This document shows positions 15,757-24,346 of a stretch of 64,000 nt of DNA, one piece after another (position 1 is the first letter of the stretch; every line of letters starts with the position of its first letter). The stretch covers positions 10,895-74,894 of the forward strand of contig CAKPYN010000010.1 of assembly GCA_934202965.1 (NCBI GenBank). The letters run 5' to 3'. A model generated the notes under the pieces. It searched no databases. It was not told where the DNA came from and saw only the letters and a list, made by a program, of their open reading frames with translations. This stretch comes from an uncultured Megasphaera sp. Its GTDB lineage: Bacteria > Bacillota > Negativicutes > Veillonellales > Megasphaeraceae. Position numbers and translations under genes: made by a program.

Positions 15757-17364
15757 CTACCATGCCGCAACAGTGCCATCGGCACGTGGTTCTGTTGCAC
15801 CCATCAATGTGCCTTCTTCATTGCGCCAAATAATCTGACCGCGGCCATATGCCATGATGTTGGGATTTACGATAATCCTATGACCCTTGGCTCGCAATCC
15901 GTCTATGACAATCTGCGGCACAGAAGGTTCTACTTCTATCGTCTTGGCACCGATCCATTGCCAACGCGGCGCATCCAAGGCAGCCTGCGGATTGAGGTGG
16001 TAGTCAATGGTATTCATCAGGATCTGCATCTGTCCCTGGGGCTGCATAAATCCGCCCATAACGCCAAAAGGACCGACAGCCTTGCCATCTTTCGTCAAAA
16101 ATCCCGGTATAATCGTATGATATGATTTTTTACGAGGTGCTATGCAATTATCGCTGTCGGGATTCATACTAAAATTATTGCCTCGATTATTCAGTGCCAT
16201 GCCATACCCCGGTACCACAATGCCTGACCCAAACCCGTTAAAATTACTTTGAATATACGAAACCATATTTCCTTCCGCATCAGCCGTACATAGATATACG
16301 GTACCGCCATTATTGGCATCTACCGGTTTGGGCAGCAATGCCTGTTCGCCAATCAACCGCCGCCGTTCATCGGCATACTGCGGTGAAAGCCAATATGCTA
16401 TATCTGTTTTCATATAGCGTGGATCGGCAATATATGTTTTGCCATCAGTAAACGCCAGTTTCATGGCTTCAATCTGGCGATGAAATGATTCGACCGTATC
16501 TCGCTGTGTAAAGGGAAAACCTTTGGCAATATCTAAAGCCATTAAGACAACCAATCCATGACCATTCGGCGGTATTTCCCATACATCATAGCCGCGGTAA
16601 TTGGTATGAATAGGTTCCACCCACTGCGCCGTATACGCTGCCATATCCTCTTTACGAATATATCCGCCTGTTTCCTTCGCCCAATCCTCGACAGCCTGCG
16701 CAAGTTCTCCTGTATACAGAGCCTGGCAGTGACTGTCACGCAAAAGACGTAAGGACTTAGCATGATCGGGCAGATGCATGATTTCTCCGATACGATGAGC
16801 TCGACCTTTCGGAAAAAACGTGGAAAATAAGCCGGCGAAAGCCTTTTCATTTTGATACGCTGCAAAATCATGCCAACTTTCTTCCAGCTGCGCTGCTACT
16901 GTAGGCTGCACGGCATACCCCTGTTCTGCATATCCGATAGCTGCTTCAAATAAATCCGCAAACGGCAATCGCCCAAATCGCTGATGAATCGCTGCCCACG
17001 CCGCCGGTGCTCCCGGCACCATAACGGGAATCCAGCCGCGATCCGGTACCGTTGTATGCCCAGCTGCAGCCACTATTTCTCTAGATAATTTTGCCGGAGA
17101 CCAGCCGCTGCCATTAATACCGTATAACTTGTCTTTCATCCAAATCAACGCAAAAGCATCACTGCCTAGTCCATTACTGGTCGGTTCCAATACAACTAAG
17201 CTAATCGCTGTTGCCAGTGCAGCATCCACTGCGTTGCCGCCTTTTTTGAGTATATCCAAACCGGCTTGGGCTGCTAAGGCCTGCGACGTACAAACCATGC
17301 CGCGCCGACTATACACAACTTCTCGACGCGATGCATACGGATACGCAGATGCATCAAAATACAT
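15757..17364 (-). CDS. ggt: Gamma-glutamyltransferase family protein
   Basis: A 535-residue Ntn-hydrolase precursor. The family cleaves itself before the catalytic Thr, here within NNGGTVYLCTADAEGN near residue 350. GMALNNRGNNFSM and PHGLVVL-type segments complete the fold. It has no signal peptide, so unlike E. coli GGT it should act in the cytoplasm, resembling YwrD-type proteins. It hydrolyses or transfers gamma-glutamyl groups, for example from glutathione. The ATG at 17364 is preferred over 17370 because the AAGGAGG lies 7 bases upstream. Proximity to cyuA and dcyD suggests a role in releasing cysteine from peptides. Confidence 0.82.
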   Translation of the reverse strand: MYFDASAYPYASRREVVYSRRGMVCTSQALAAQAGLDILKKGGNAVDAALATAISLVVLEPTSNGLGSDAFALIWMKDKLYGINGSGWSPAKLSREIVAAAGHTTVPDRGWIPVMVPGAPAAWAAIHQRFGRLPFADLFEAAIGYAEQGYAVQPTVAAQLEESWHDFAAYQNEKAFAGLFSTFFPKGRAHRIGEIMHLPDHAKSLRLLRDSHCQALYTGELAQAVEDWAKETGGYIRKEDMAAYTAQWVEPIHTNYRGYDVWEIPPNGHGLVVLMALDIAKGFPFTQRDTVESFHRQIEAMKLAFTDGKTYIADPRYMKTDIAYWLSPQYADERRRLIGEQALLPKPVDANNGGTVYLCTADAEGNMVSYIQSNFNGFGSGIVVPGYGMALNNRGNNFSMNPDSDNCIAPRKKSYHTIIPGFLTKDGKAVGPFGVMGGFMQPQGQMQILMNTIDYHLNPQAALDAPRWQWIGAKTIEVEPSVPQIVIDGLRAKGHRIIVNPNIMAYGRGQIIWRNEEGTLMGATEPRADGTVAAW

Positions 17365-17562
17365 TGCCATCCCTCCTTACGTTATATTTCTTTTACTATA
17401 CCATAGTTTATCGCATTCATCATCTTATCATGTATAAAATAGTCTGACAAAACAGTATTCAATCTCATATCTTCTCTTTTCGTTTGATACGGACAATGCT
17501 ATAATAAATATTACTCACCATATTTCATCATAGTATAAGGTATGTATAAGGAGACTGGTATT

Positions 17563-18456
17563 GTGAACCGATGTATGTTGATTGTCAATCCGACAGCAGG
17601 CCGAGAACGAGCAAAATATCATAAAGATGCCTTAAAAGCACAACTGGAAACGATGTTTGACGATGTGGAACTGCGCCAAACCGGTAAAGCCGGTGATGCA
17701 ACCGCTTGGGCAAAAGAAGCTGCCTTGAAAGGATATCATTCCGTATTCTGTATGGGCGGTGATGGCACACTGAATGAAACGATCAACGGGCTGGCCCAGG
17801 CAAACGCACCGATTCAATTCGGTTTTATTCCGTTAGGTACGGTCAATGATTTAGCCCGTGCCTTACGTATCCCCTTGCATCCGGAAGCTGCCATTGCCAT
17901 GCTGAAACACTGCAAAACCACGCATGTTGACATTGCCCGTGCCAATGATCGCTATTTCGTCAATACCGTTGCCGCCGGTATTATGCCCGAAGCGGTTGGG
18001 CATGTATCGATTGAACAAAAGACAAGACTTGGGCCGTTAGCCTACTTTCTCACAGGAATCAAAGCATTGCAAAATCACCAAACATCACTTTTCAAAATAG
18101 AAACGGATGAAGGCCAAATGATTTACCGCTCTCCCCTTATCGTTGCGATGCTGACCAATTCTGTCGGCAGTTTTCGCAATATTGCACCGCAAGCACGTGT
18201 CGATGACGGTAAAATTTGGCTAGCCGTTTTTAAAGATTTTACGTATTTAGATCTCATCAAATTAGTCCCGGAATTTCTTGCCGGTACGCCTTTGAGCTGT
18301 GAATATATGACGTTATCAACGTTTACGCATGCTAAAATTTCATTAGCCGATGACCAACTGCTTTCTACCAACATGGATGGCGATGAAGGCCCGGCATTTC
18401 CATTGGAATTGGAAATTCTTCCTTCGTTTTTAACCGTATATGTTCCTGCCGATTAA
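17563..18456 (+). CDS. Diacylglycerol/lipid kinase family protein (YegS-like)
   Basis: A 297-residue member of the DAGK-catalytic family. It begins with CMLIVNPTAGR and carries the nucleotide-binding CMGGDGTLNETING near residue 70 and the glycine-rich PLGTVNDLARAL. The C-terminal beta-sandwich ends with DGDEGPAFPLELEILP. Members phosphorylate diacylglycerol, sphingosine-like lipids or undecaprenol-type substrates at the membrane. The GTG start at 17563 is chosen because AAGGAG lies 9 bases upstream; an in-frame ATG at 17542 lacks such a site. It is transcribed alone and followed by a terminator. Confidence 0.85.
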   Translation: MNRCMLIVNPTAGRERAKYHKDALKAQLETMFDDVELRQTGKAGDATAWAKEAALKGYHSVFCMGGDGTLNETINGLAQANAPIQFGFIPLGTVNDLARALRIPLHPEAAIAMLKHCKTTHVDIARANDRYFVNTVAAGIMPEAVGHVSIEQKTRLGPLAYFLTGIKALQNHQTSLFKIETDEGQMIYRSPLIVAMLTNSVGSFRNIAPQARVDDGKIWLAVFKDFTYLDLIKLVPEFLAGTPLSCEYMTLSTFTHAKISLADDQLLSTNMDGDEGPAFPLELEILPSFLTVYVPAD

Positions 18457-18466
18457 CGAACACATC

Positions 18467-18511
18467 AAAGAACCTCTTCGTATCAAAGCGGATACAAAGA
18501 GGTTCTTTTTA
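18467..18511 (+). terminator. Terminator between lipid kinase and thiH
   Basis: AAAGAACCTCTT pairs with AAGAGGTTCTTT, enclosing an inner GTATC/GGATAC stem and followed by a T-run. It serves the forward lipid kinase gene and possibly the opposing thi operon. Confidence 0.88.
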
Positions 18512-18550
18512 TATGGTATATATTAAGGTATATAAGGAATAAGGAGTTAA

Positions 18551-19771
18551 TCAAACATAAATATATTCTGCCATCACCGGCTGTAAATCATGTTTCAGCA
18601 AGCTTTGGTATACATCATCGACAGAGCGCGTATCCGAAATTTCAAACTGCGCGTCCCCTTTATCTTCTGATTCGGCACAATGTTCACCAATCCCCGTGCT
18701 GACACCAGCAGATATCTTCGTTGCCGCAATCTGTACAAGGCTGTCGCGAACGCGAGCACATTCACGAGTCGATACGGTAATGCTGGCAAATGGCATAAAC
18801 AGCCGATATGCACAGACAACCTGCAGCAATTGTGCTTCATGAACGTCCATCGGATTGATTTTATCGTTATTGATAATCGGGCGAAGACGCGGGCAAGAAA
18901 AGGCAATTTCTGCCTGCGGATATTTTTTCTGTAAATAATAGGCATGCATGCCCGTTGCCAAGGCATCTTTACGGAAATCATCCAGTCCCAGCAACGCAGC
19001 AAAACCTACACCGCGCATACCGCCTTTAAGAGCTCGTTCTTGTGCATAAAAACGATATGGGAATATCCGTTTATGTCCTGCCAAATGCAGCGTTTCATAC
19101 TTATCGGAATGATATGTTTCCTGAAATACGGTTACGTAATCAGCGCCGCATTCATGCAAATACGCATAATCTTCGCTGTTCATGGGATATACTTCCAACC
19201 CAATAATGCGGAAATGTTTTCTCGCAATTTTGCAGGCTTCGCCAATATATTCTACTGTCGATTTCTGTCGGCTTTCACCAGTCAAAATCAGGATTTCCTG
19301 CAGGCCTGTTTTGGCAATTGCTTCCATTTCTTTATCAATTTCATCATAGGTCAGCTGTGCCCGCCGGATATGATTATACCGGTTAAATCCACAGTAAATG
19401 CAGAAATTTTCACAATAATTTGCAATGTAAATTGGTGTAAATAAACATACGGAATTGCCAAAATGTTTTTCTTTTTCGATCTTTGCCTGCTGGGCAATTT
19501 CTTCCAAAAACGGCAAGGCGGCCGGCGAAAGCAACGCCCGAAAATCTTCCGGTGTTTTGCGGTCATGCTGCAGGGCACGCCGTACATCTTGTGCCGTATA
19601 GGAATCGTAGTCATATGTATCCATATCATGGATTACTTTATCTAATATATCGCTCTTCAACACTTCCATATCCGGCATATATTTCATATGATCTGATCGA
19701 TTCTTTTTTTCCAAAAACGCTTTCGCTTCGGCACTGATGATGCTCTCATTTACGTGTTCATCTTGACTCAT
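18551..19771 (-). CDS. thiH: 2-iminoacetate synthase ThiH
   Basis: A 406-residue radical SAM enzyme. The cluster motif CENFCIYCGF (Cx3Cx2C) lies near residue 120, and ILILTGESRQ follows. ThiH cleaves L-tyrosine to 2-iminoacetate (dehydroglycine) and p-cresol for the thiazole ring of thiamine. The ATG at 19771 has AAGGAGG 8 bases upstream; open frame further upstream overlaps thiG and is not used. Last gene of thiSFGH. Use of ThiH rather than the oxygen-dependent ThiO fits an anaerobe. Confidence 0.92.
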   Translation of the reverse strand: MSQDEHVNESIISAEAKAFLEKKNRSDHMKYMPDMEVLKSDILDKVIHDMDTYDYDSYTAQDVRRALQHDRKTPEDFRALLSPAALPFLEEIAQQAKIEKEKHFGNSVCLFTPIYIANYCENFCIYCGFNRYNHIRRAQLTYDEIDKEMEAIAKTGLQEILILTGESRQKSTVEYIGEACKIARKHFRIIGLEVYPMNSEDYAYLHECGADYVTVFQETYHSDKYETLHLAGHKRIFPYRFYAQERALKGGMRGVGFAALLGLDDFRKDALATGMHAYYLQKKYPQAEIAFSCPRLRPIINNDKINPMDVHEAQLLQVVCAYRLFMPFASITVSTRECARVRDSLVQIAATKISAGVSTGIGEHCAESEDKGDAQFEISDTRSVDDVYQSLLKHDLQPVMAEYIYV

Positions 19772-19784
19772 GATATATTCCTCC

Positions 19785-20543
19785 TTAATCACGCAAATAT
19801 CCTGTAAGCGGTGAAGAAGCGGCTCCTTTATCTTGAACACGCCCTAATTTTGCCGTATAGGCTAAATGTCCGGCTTCAATAGCTAGCTTAAATGCTTCAG
19901 CCATACGCGGTACATCACCGGCCGTTGCAATTGCCGTATTGGCCATAATAGCTGCGGCACCCATTTCCATCGCTTCGCAAGCCTGCGACGGTCTGCCAAT
20001 ACCGGCATCCACAATAATCGGCAAATCCATTTCATCAATCAAAATTTGAATAAATTCTTTCGTACAAAGTCCTTTATTCGTACCAATAGGCGCACCTAAC
20101 GGCATAATCGCTGCGGCTCCGGCATTGGCTAAATCACGAGCTACATTCAAATCCGGATACATATACGGTAAAACTGTAAAGCCTTCTTTAGCAAGAATTT
20201 CCGTTGCTTTAATCGTTTCGGAATTATCAGGAAGCAAATATTTGCTGTCGCGCATGATTTCAATCTTTACCAAATCACTATGGCATAATTCACGCGATAA
20301 ATGGGCAATGCGAACAGCTTCTTCCGCATTTCTTGCTCCTGAGGTATTGGGCAGCAGCGTAACGTGTTCCGGAATATAATCCAAAATATTCGCCATGCCG
20401 CCATCATTGACACGGCGCAGCGCCAAGGTAACAATATCAGCCTGGGCATTTTCTACGGCTGCTTTAATTAATGTCAATGAATATTTTCCTGAACCTAAAA
20501 TAAAACGGGATTGAAATTCATGGTTTCCTAATTTCCAAGTCAT
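19785..20543 (-). CDS. thiG: Thiazole synthase ThiG
   Basis: A 252-residue TIM-barrel enzyme that builds the thiazole phosphate of thiamine from deoxyxylulose phosphate, dehydroglycine and ThiS-thiocarboxylate. Visible hallmarks are the N-terminal FQSRFILGSGKY, the LLPNTSGARNAEEA segment, and PLGAPIGTNKG with VDAGIGRPSQACEAMEMG near the C-terminus. Length is normal. It starts 2 bases after thiF ends and is followed closely by thiH, so the four genes form one operon. Confidence 0.94.
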   Translation of the reverse strand: MTWKLGNHEFQSRFILGSGKYSLTLIKAAVENAQADIVTLALRRVNDGGMANILDYIPEHVTLLPNTSGARNAEEAVRIAHLSRELCHSDLVKIEIMRDSKYLLPDNSETIKATEILAKEGFTVLPYMYPDLNVARDLANAGAAAIMPLGAPIGTNKGLCTKEFIQILIDEMDLPIIVDAGIGRPSQACEAMEMGAAAIMANTAIATAGDVPRMAEAFKLAIEAGHLAYTAKLGRVQDKGAASSPLTGYLRD

Positions 20544-20545
20544 CG

Positions 20546-21181
20546 TTATTCCTCTTTTCCTATATGCTCAATAATTAATTCGGCTGCCATATTGGCTTCA
20601 TGGGCTGCACAAATCGCTACTCGCGGTGCCATAAGCGATTTGGTATCATTGCCGCTGACATTGTCACCACAAAGATAAAACTTCGGCAATATCTGTCGTG
20701 TTGTTATGGCATTGCTTTGCCCATATCCAGCCATGCCATTTCCCGAAAGGAGCCACGTATCCGGCAAATATTCCAATACGGCATTTACCAGCATCGCCTT
20801 ATTTTCCGGCACGTCAAAAGCTTCACAAATAATATCGGCATCTGCAAATAATGCCGGCACCTTATCTGCTGTAATTTTCAAACAATCTGTAACAACATGA
20901 ATATAGGGATTAATTTGCAAGATTTGTTCTTTCAGTGCGTCTGTCTTGTACTGTCCCAAATGACGAATAAAATAATGTTGTCTGTTGAGATTGGTCAAAT
21001 CCACGCGATCAAAATCAACAAGGTGCAACTGGCCTACACCAATCCGCGCTAAAGCAATCGCTATATTGGAGCCCAAACCGCCTAAACCGGCAATAGCTAC
21101 CTTGGCTTGTGACAGCTTGTCCTGAACGGCTTTGCCATGGCGTTTGCACAGGGCTTCATATATTTCTTCTTGTGTCGGCAT
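20546..21181 (-). CDS. thiF: ThiS adenylyltransferase ThiF
   Basis: A 211-residue E1-like enzyme that adenylates the C-terminal glycine of ThiS. The ATP-binding GLGGLGSNIAIALAR lies near residue 33, and the LVDFDRVDLTNLNRQ segment follows. It is of the short ThiF type found in anaerobes together with ThiH, without the C-terminal rhodanese or extra domain. It lies between thiS and thiG with gaps of 6 and 2 bases. Confidence 0.92.
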   Translation of the reverse strand: MPTQEEIYEALCKRHGKAVQDKLSQAKVAIAGLGGLGSNIAIALARIGVGQLHLVDFDRVDLTNLNRQHYFIRHLGQYKTDALKEQILQINPYIHVVTDCLKITADKVPALFADADIICEAFDVPENKAMLVNAVLEYLPDTWLLSGNGMAGYGQSNAITTRQILPKFYLCGDNVSGNDTKSLMAPRVAICAAHEANMAAELIIEHIGKEE

Positions 21182-21187
21182 CGTATA

Positions 21188-21391
21188 TCAGCCTCCTCCT
21201 ACAAACGATACGACCTCTAAGGTATCGCCATCTTTGATTTGTTGCTCAGCATAAGTACTTTTAGGAACAATGCGTCCATTTTGTTCTACAGCAACACGAT
21301 CTGTCGAATGATTCTGTGTCTGTAAGTATTGCTGTATCGTCATCGGCTGTTCCCATTGGACCTGCTGTCCATTGATTTTAACAGTAATCAT
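21188..21391 (-). CDS. thiS: Sulfur carrier protein ThiS
   Basis: A 67-residue ubiquitin-like sulfur carrier ending in the required GlyGly tail (VVSFVGGG). The tail is adenylated by ThiF and turned into a thiocarboxylate that donates sulfur to the thiazole. First gene of the operon; AGGAGG precedes the ATG at 21391. The leader upstream contains a TPP riboswitch and two terminator hairpins. Confidence 0.93.
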   Translation of the reverse strand: MITVKINGQQVQWEQPMTIQQYLQTQNHSTDRVAVEQNGRIVPKSTYAEQQIKDGDTLEVVSFVGGG

Positions 21392-21409
21392 CGCATTACA
21401 CCTCCTACT

Positions 21410-21464
21410 AAAAAAGAGTTCACAAAGGAACTACACCCGCGGTGGTGTACCCCTTCATGAACTC
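21410..21464 (-). terminator. Second terminator-like hairpin in the thiS leader
   Basis: On the reverse strand GAGTTCA (21464-21458) pairs with TGAACTC (21422-21416), enclosing an inner TACACC/GGTGTA stem. Six T residues follow, ending only about 20 bases before the thiS start. It lies downstream of the riboswitch terminator, which is unusual. It does not carry the T-box consensus. Confidence 0.7.
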
Positions 21465-21506
21465 TCGCTCACTCACATGGTTATGCTATCCAATTGACTA
21501 TATAAT

Positions 21507-21536
21507 AAAAAACAGAGGCCGGATAACCGCCTCTGC
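21507..21536 (-). terminator. TPP riboswitch expression-platform terminator
   Basis: GCAGAGGC and GCCTCTG form a hairpin followed by TTTTTT on the reverse strand, directly after the riboswitch aptamer. It should form when TPP is bound and switch the operon off. Confidence 0.88.
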
Positions 21537-21544
21537 TGATAGTC

Positions 21545-21633
21545 TGTGTATATTATCCTACGTTGGCATTATCCAAATCAGGTTATAGGTCGAAGCTATA
21601 AGCTTCCTCTCAGCCGATTTCATCAGCTCCCTG
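21545..21633 (-). ncRNA. TPP (thiamine pyrophosphate) riboswitch
   Basis: On the reverse strand the conserved aptamer elements occur in order: GGGAGC, CTGAGAGGA, GACCTATAACCTGATTTGG and ATAATGCCAACGTAGGA. They match the THI-box consensus, with one change (CCAACG for CCAGCG). It senses thiamine pyrophosphate and controls thiSFGH. Confidence 0.96.
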
Positions 21634-21650
21634 TTTATTTATTTGTAGTT

Positions 21651-21679
21651 AGTGTAGCCTATTTTACATAGATTGTCAA
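21651..21679 (-). promoter_or_regulatory. Promoter of the thiSFGH operon
   Basis: On the reverse strand TTGACA (21679-21674) and TACACT (21656-21651) are 17 bases apart, just upstream of the riboswitch. Confidence 0.7.
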
Positions 21680-21710
21680 GAAATAGGTATGCCGAAATTG
21701 CTGCTTTATA

Positions 21711-22904
21711 TTAGCTATGTACTGTCTTTACAGCTATCAAATACGTAGTCAATATAAATTGTAATGCCAATGGCAATCCTTTTTTATCATCAATATAAAA
21801 ACAAGGATTATGATGCGGCGTAGGTGCATGCGCCCCTATGGGATCGGCCATTCCTAAATGGGCATAACCGGCAGGCTTTTTCTGACTATAATATGCAAAA
21901 TCTTCAGCTCCCAAACTAGGCCGTTTCTGTAGGATTGTCAATCCTACTTCGCGGGCTGCTTGCTGCATAATAGCAGCACACGTTTCATCCACATCCAAGG
22001 CTGGATAGCCATATACCAAATGTACGTCACACTGACATTGATGCGCTGCACTGATTGATTTGGCCAACCGTTTAATTTCTGCCATAGCCGCATCTCGTAC
22101 ATCGGTCTGCAAACTGCGAATGTTGCCACCCATCACGACGGTTTCCGGCAATACATTATCCACGCCGGCAACGCCGCAAATCAAATTGCTGACTGATACC
22201 GTACAATTTGCCAAGGGATCACATTTTAAAGCCGGAATCAAATTAATGGCACTAACTAATTCTGCAGCGGGAATAATCGGATTATTGCATTGATGGGGCG
22301 AGCCGCCATGTCCACCTTTACCGGTGATTTTTAAATCATACGTACCTACCGCCGCCGTGCGAACGCCTGCTGAAATATCTGCCGTACCAACCGTATCCAT
22401 TGCCCCGACATGCCAGCCAAAGATATAATCCAGCCTATCCATCAACCCATCTTCAACAAGCCCAGTGGCACCGCCAGGCAGATATTCTTCTGCTTGCTGA
22501 AAAATAAAGTAAATCGTACCATGAATCAACTCTTGATGCTGTGCCAGGATTTCTGCCATGGCCATTAGTACAGCCGTATGCGCGTCATGTCCGCAGGCAT
22601 GCATGACACCATCATGTTGGCTTTTATACGGCAAGTCATTTTCTTCAGTAAGACCCAAGGCATCTATATCTGCCCGAAATCCAATGGCCGGTCCTGGCTG
22701 CTTGCCTTTTAGATACCCCACCGTACTGTTACCGTGAATACCTGTTAGTGTGGGAATCCCTGCTGCTTGCAGATGCTGTCTAATCCATGCAGCTGTTTGC
22801 GTTTCCTGAAACGATAGTTCCGGATGCGCATGTAAATAGCGTCGCATATCAATGAGCTTTTGCCCATATCCCTCAACGAGTTCTTTTATCATGTTATTCA
22901 TCAT
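21711..22904 (-). CDS. M20-family amidohydrolase
   Basis: A 397-residue zinc peptidase/amidohydrolase of the M20D group (N-acyl-L-amino acid or aminobenzoyl-glutamate hydrolase type). The metal-binding segments ADIDALGLTEEN and GVMHACGHDAHTAVLM lie near residues 70 and 100, QQAEEYLPGGA supplies the catalytic Glu, and GAEDFAYY is near the C-terminus. The start at 22904 has GGGAG 5 bases upstream. It is last in the reverse-strand amino-acid cluster, where it could free amino acids from N-acyl forms. The exact substrate is not visible. Confidence 0.85.
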   Translation of the reverse strand: MMNNMIKELVEGYGQKLIDMRRYLHAHPELSFQETQTAAWIRQHLQAAGIPTLTGIHGNSTVGYLKGKQPGPAIGFRADIDALGLTEENDLPYKSQHDGVMHACGHDAHTAVLMAMAEILAQHQELIHGTIYFIFQQAEEYLPGGATGLVEDGLMDRLDYIFGWHVGAMDTVGTADISAGVRTAAVGTYDLKITGKGGHGGSPHQCNNPIIPAAELVSAINLIPALKCDPLANCTVSVSNLICGVAGVDNVLPETVVMGGNIRSLQTDVRDAAMAEIKRLAKSISAAHQCQCDVHLVYGYPALDVDETCAAIMQQAAREVGLTILQKRPSLGAEDFAYYSQKKPAGYAHLGMADPIGAHAPTPHHNPCFYIDDKKGLPLALQFILTTYLIAVKTVHS

Positions 22905-22981
22905 CCCATCTCCCTTCAAATTTTGCCTTATTTATCTGTATTGTACGCAAACTTTTTCTGTGATGCAAGTATGTCTTACAT

Positions 22982-23024
22982 AAAAAAATAAGCTGCTATG
23001 TTGTATCGCTTCCATTCAGGCAGC
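22982..23024 (-). terminator. Possible terminator after the MFS gene
   Basis: A short GCTGC/GCAGC stem with a long loop is followed by TTATTTTTTTA on the reverse strand. The stem is short, so this is tentative. Confidence 0.35.
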
Positions 23025-23058
23025 CCATACACCATAACAGCGCATTTTTATACAGTTG

Positions 23059-24249
23059 TTACGAAGGAGTTTTGATGACAAAAGACAAACCAATACCAGC
23101 TACAGCGAATCCAATCATAATCAGAAATGCGGTTATCGGTGCACCGCTGGCACACATAGGCCCTACATAGGAAGCTGCAATTAGGTTTAAATTGGTAATA
23201 CTGAAATTAAGAGCATAGTGTGTCTGTCCAAAAAAATACGCTGTATAGGCAGAATTCGTAGGCGTAACACCGCCATACGAAAGGCCAATAAGAACAAAGC
23301 CTATAGCAAGAACGGGCAGCTGACCCGTATATTCTGCGCCTACTAAGGCTATACCTGCCAACAAGAATATCAAACTGACACTCAGCATGGTCGTCTTGTA
23401 TCCTTTACTGTCAAACAGTTGACCAAATACTACGCGTCCTATCCCATTGGCAACCGATACGACCCCTGCAATGGCTGCCGCCTCTGTTAAATCACCTCCC
23501 AAAAATCCACTTGCATAGGATGCCGAAATATTAATGACTGCCAGGCCACCGGCTCCAAGAGCTGCTGCCCAGCAAACATAGAACCAAAAATTTTTTCTTC
23601 GCATCATTTGACGAAAATCTATATCTTCTACGCACATGGCACGACGGCTCATCGAATGCTGCATTTGCTGCAAAAACAAAGGCTGCACAGGTCGCAGAAA
23701 AAATGCTCCAACCAACATAATCACGCCAAAGGCTATTCCAATAAGCAAAAAGGTCATCCGCCAGCCAACCATCACGATGCAATGGGCTCCTATCGTTCCC
23801 AGCAGCATCGCACCAAAGCCAAATCCCATTAATGATATACCCGATATCAATCCTTGTTTATCAGGAAACCATTTGACAGCCGTGCTAACAGCCGCATTAT
23901 ATCCAAGGCCTGCGCCTAAACCGGCTAATCCGCCATATGTCGCATATATGCCCCATAAGGAATGTATTGTAGACGCACCGATAAACCCTGCTGCTAAGGC
24001 AAGCGCACACAATACTAACGTAACACGCACGCCCCGTCGCGCTGTCAGCATTCCCGATAGTACACCGCCAAGACAAAACATCATCATGGAAATAGAAAAT
24101 GTAATGGACGTTTCTGCTTTTGACCAGCCAAATTCACTTTCTAAGGGAACACGAAAGATGGACCAGGCATAAATCAATCCCAAACAAAGCAATAACATGA
24201 CACTTACTACTAAATATATCCAGCGTATCTGTCGTTGTGTATGAAACAT
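23059..24249 (-). CDS. MFS transporter, oxalate/formate antiporter-like
   Basis: A membrane carrier of about 396 residues with twelve predicted segments. The N-terminal LIYAWSIFRVPLESEFGWS and GLGYNAAVSTAVKWFPDKQG are typical of the OxlT/MCT-like branch of the major facilitator superfamily, which moves carboxylates. In this cluster it may export the organic acid made by the oxidoreductase and CoA-transferase, or import a substrate. The ATG at 24249 is preferred because AAAGG is 9 bases upstream; 24258 is also possible. Confidence 0.82.
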   Translation of the reverse strand: MFHTQRQIRWIYLVVSVMLLLCLGLIYAWSIFRVPLESEFGWSKAETSITFSISMMMFCLGGVLSGMLTARRGVRVTLVLCALALAAGFIGASTIHSLWGIYATYGGLAGLGAGLGYNAAVSTAVKWFPDKQGLISGISLMGFGFGAMLLGTIGAHCIVMVGWRMTFLLIGIAFGVIMLVGAFFLRPVQPLFLQQMQHSMSRRAMCVEDIDFRQMMRRKNFWFYVCWAAALGAGGLAVINISASYASGFLGGDLTEAAAIAGVVSVANGIGRVVFGQLFDSKGYKTTMLSVSLIFLLAGIALVGAEYTGQLPVLAIGFVLIGLSYGGVTPTNSAYTAYFFGQTHYALNFSITNLNLIAASYVGPMCASGAPITAFLIMIGFAVAGIGLSFVIKTPS

Positions 24250-24302
24250 CGCCTCCATCCTTTCTATCTACACGATACATCTGTATTTCTCTGAATGCGT
24301 GA

Positions 24303-24331
24303 GCTGTCAACGCTAATCCCCTTTTGACAGC
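24303..24331. repeat. Inverted repeat between CoA-transferase and MFS genes
   Basis: GCTGTCAA (24303-24310) and TTGACAGC (24324-24331) form an 8-base perfect inverted repeat with a 13-base loop. No T-run follows on either strand. It may be an mRNA-processing or operator element. Confidence 0.45.
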
Positions 24332-24346
24332 CCGCCATCAAGAAAA

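Noticed and set aside
21416..21464. Possible T-box element in the thiS leader because of an ACCACCGCGGG-like run
   Set aside because: The T-box antiterminator AGGGTGGNACCGCG and the specifier stem are absent; a plain terminator hairpin explains the sequence.
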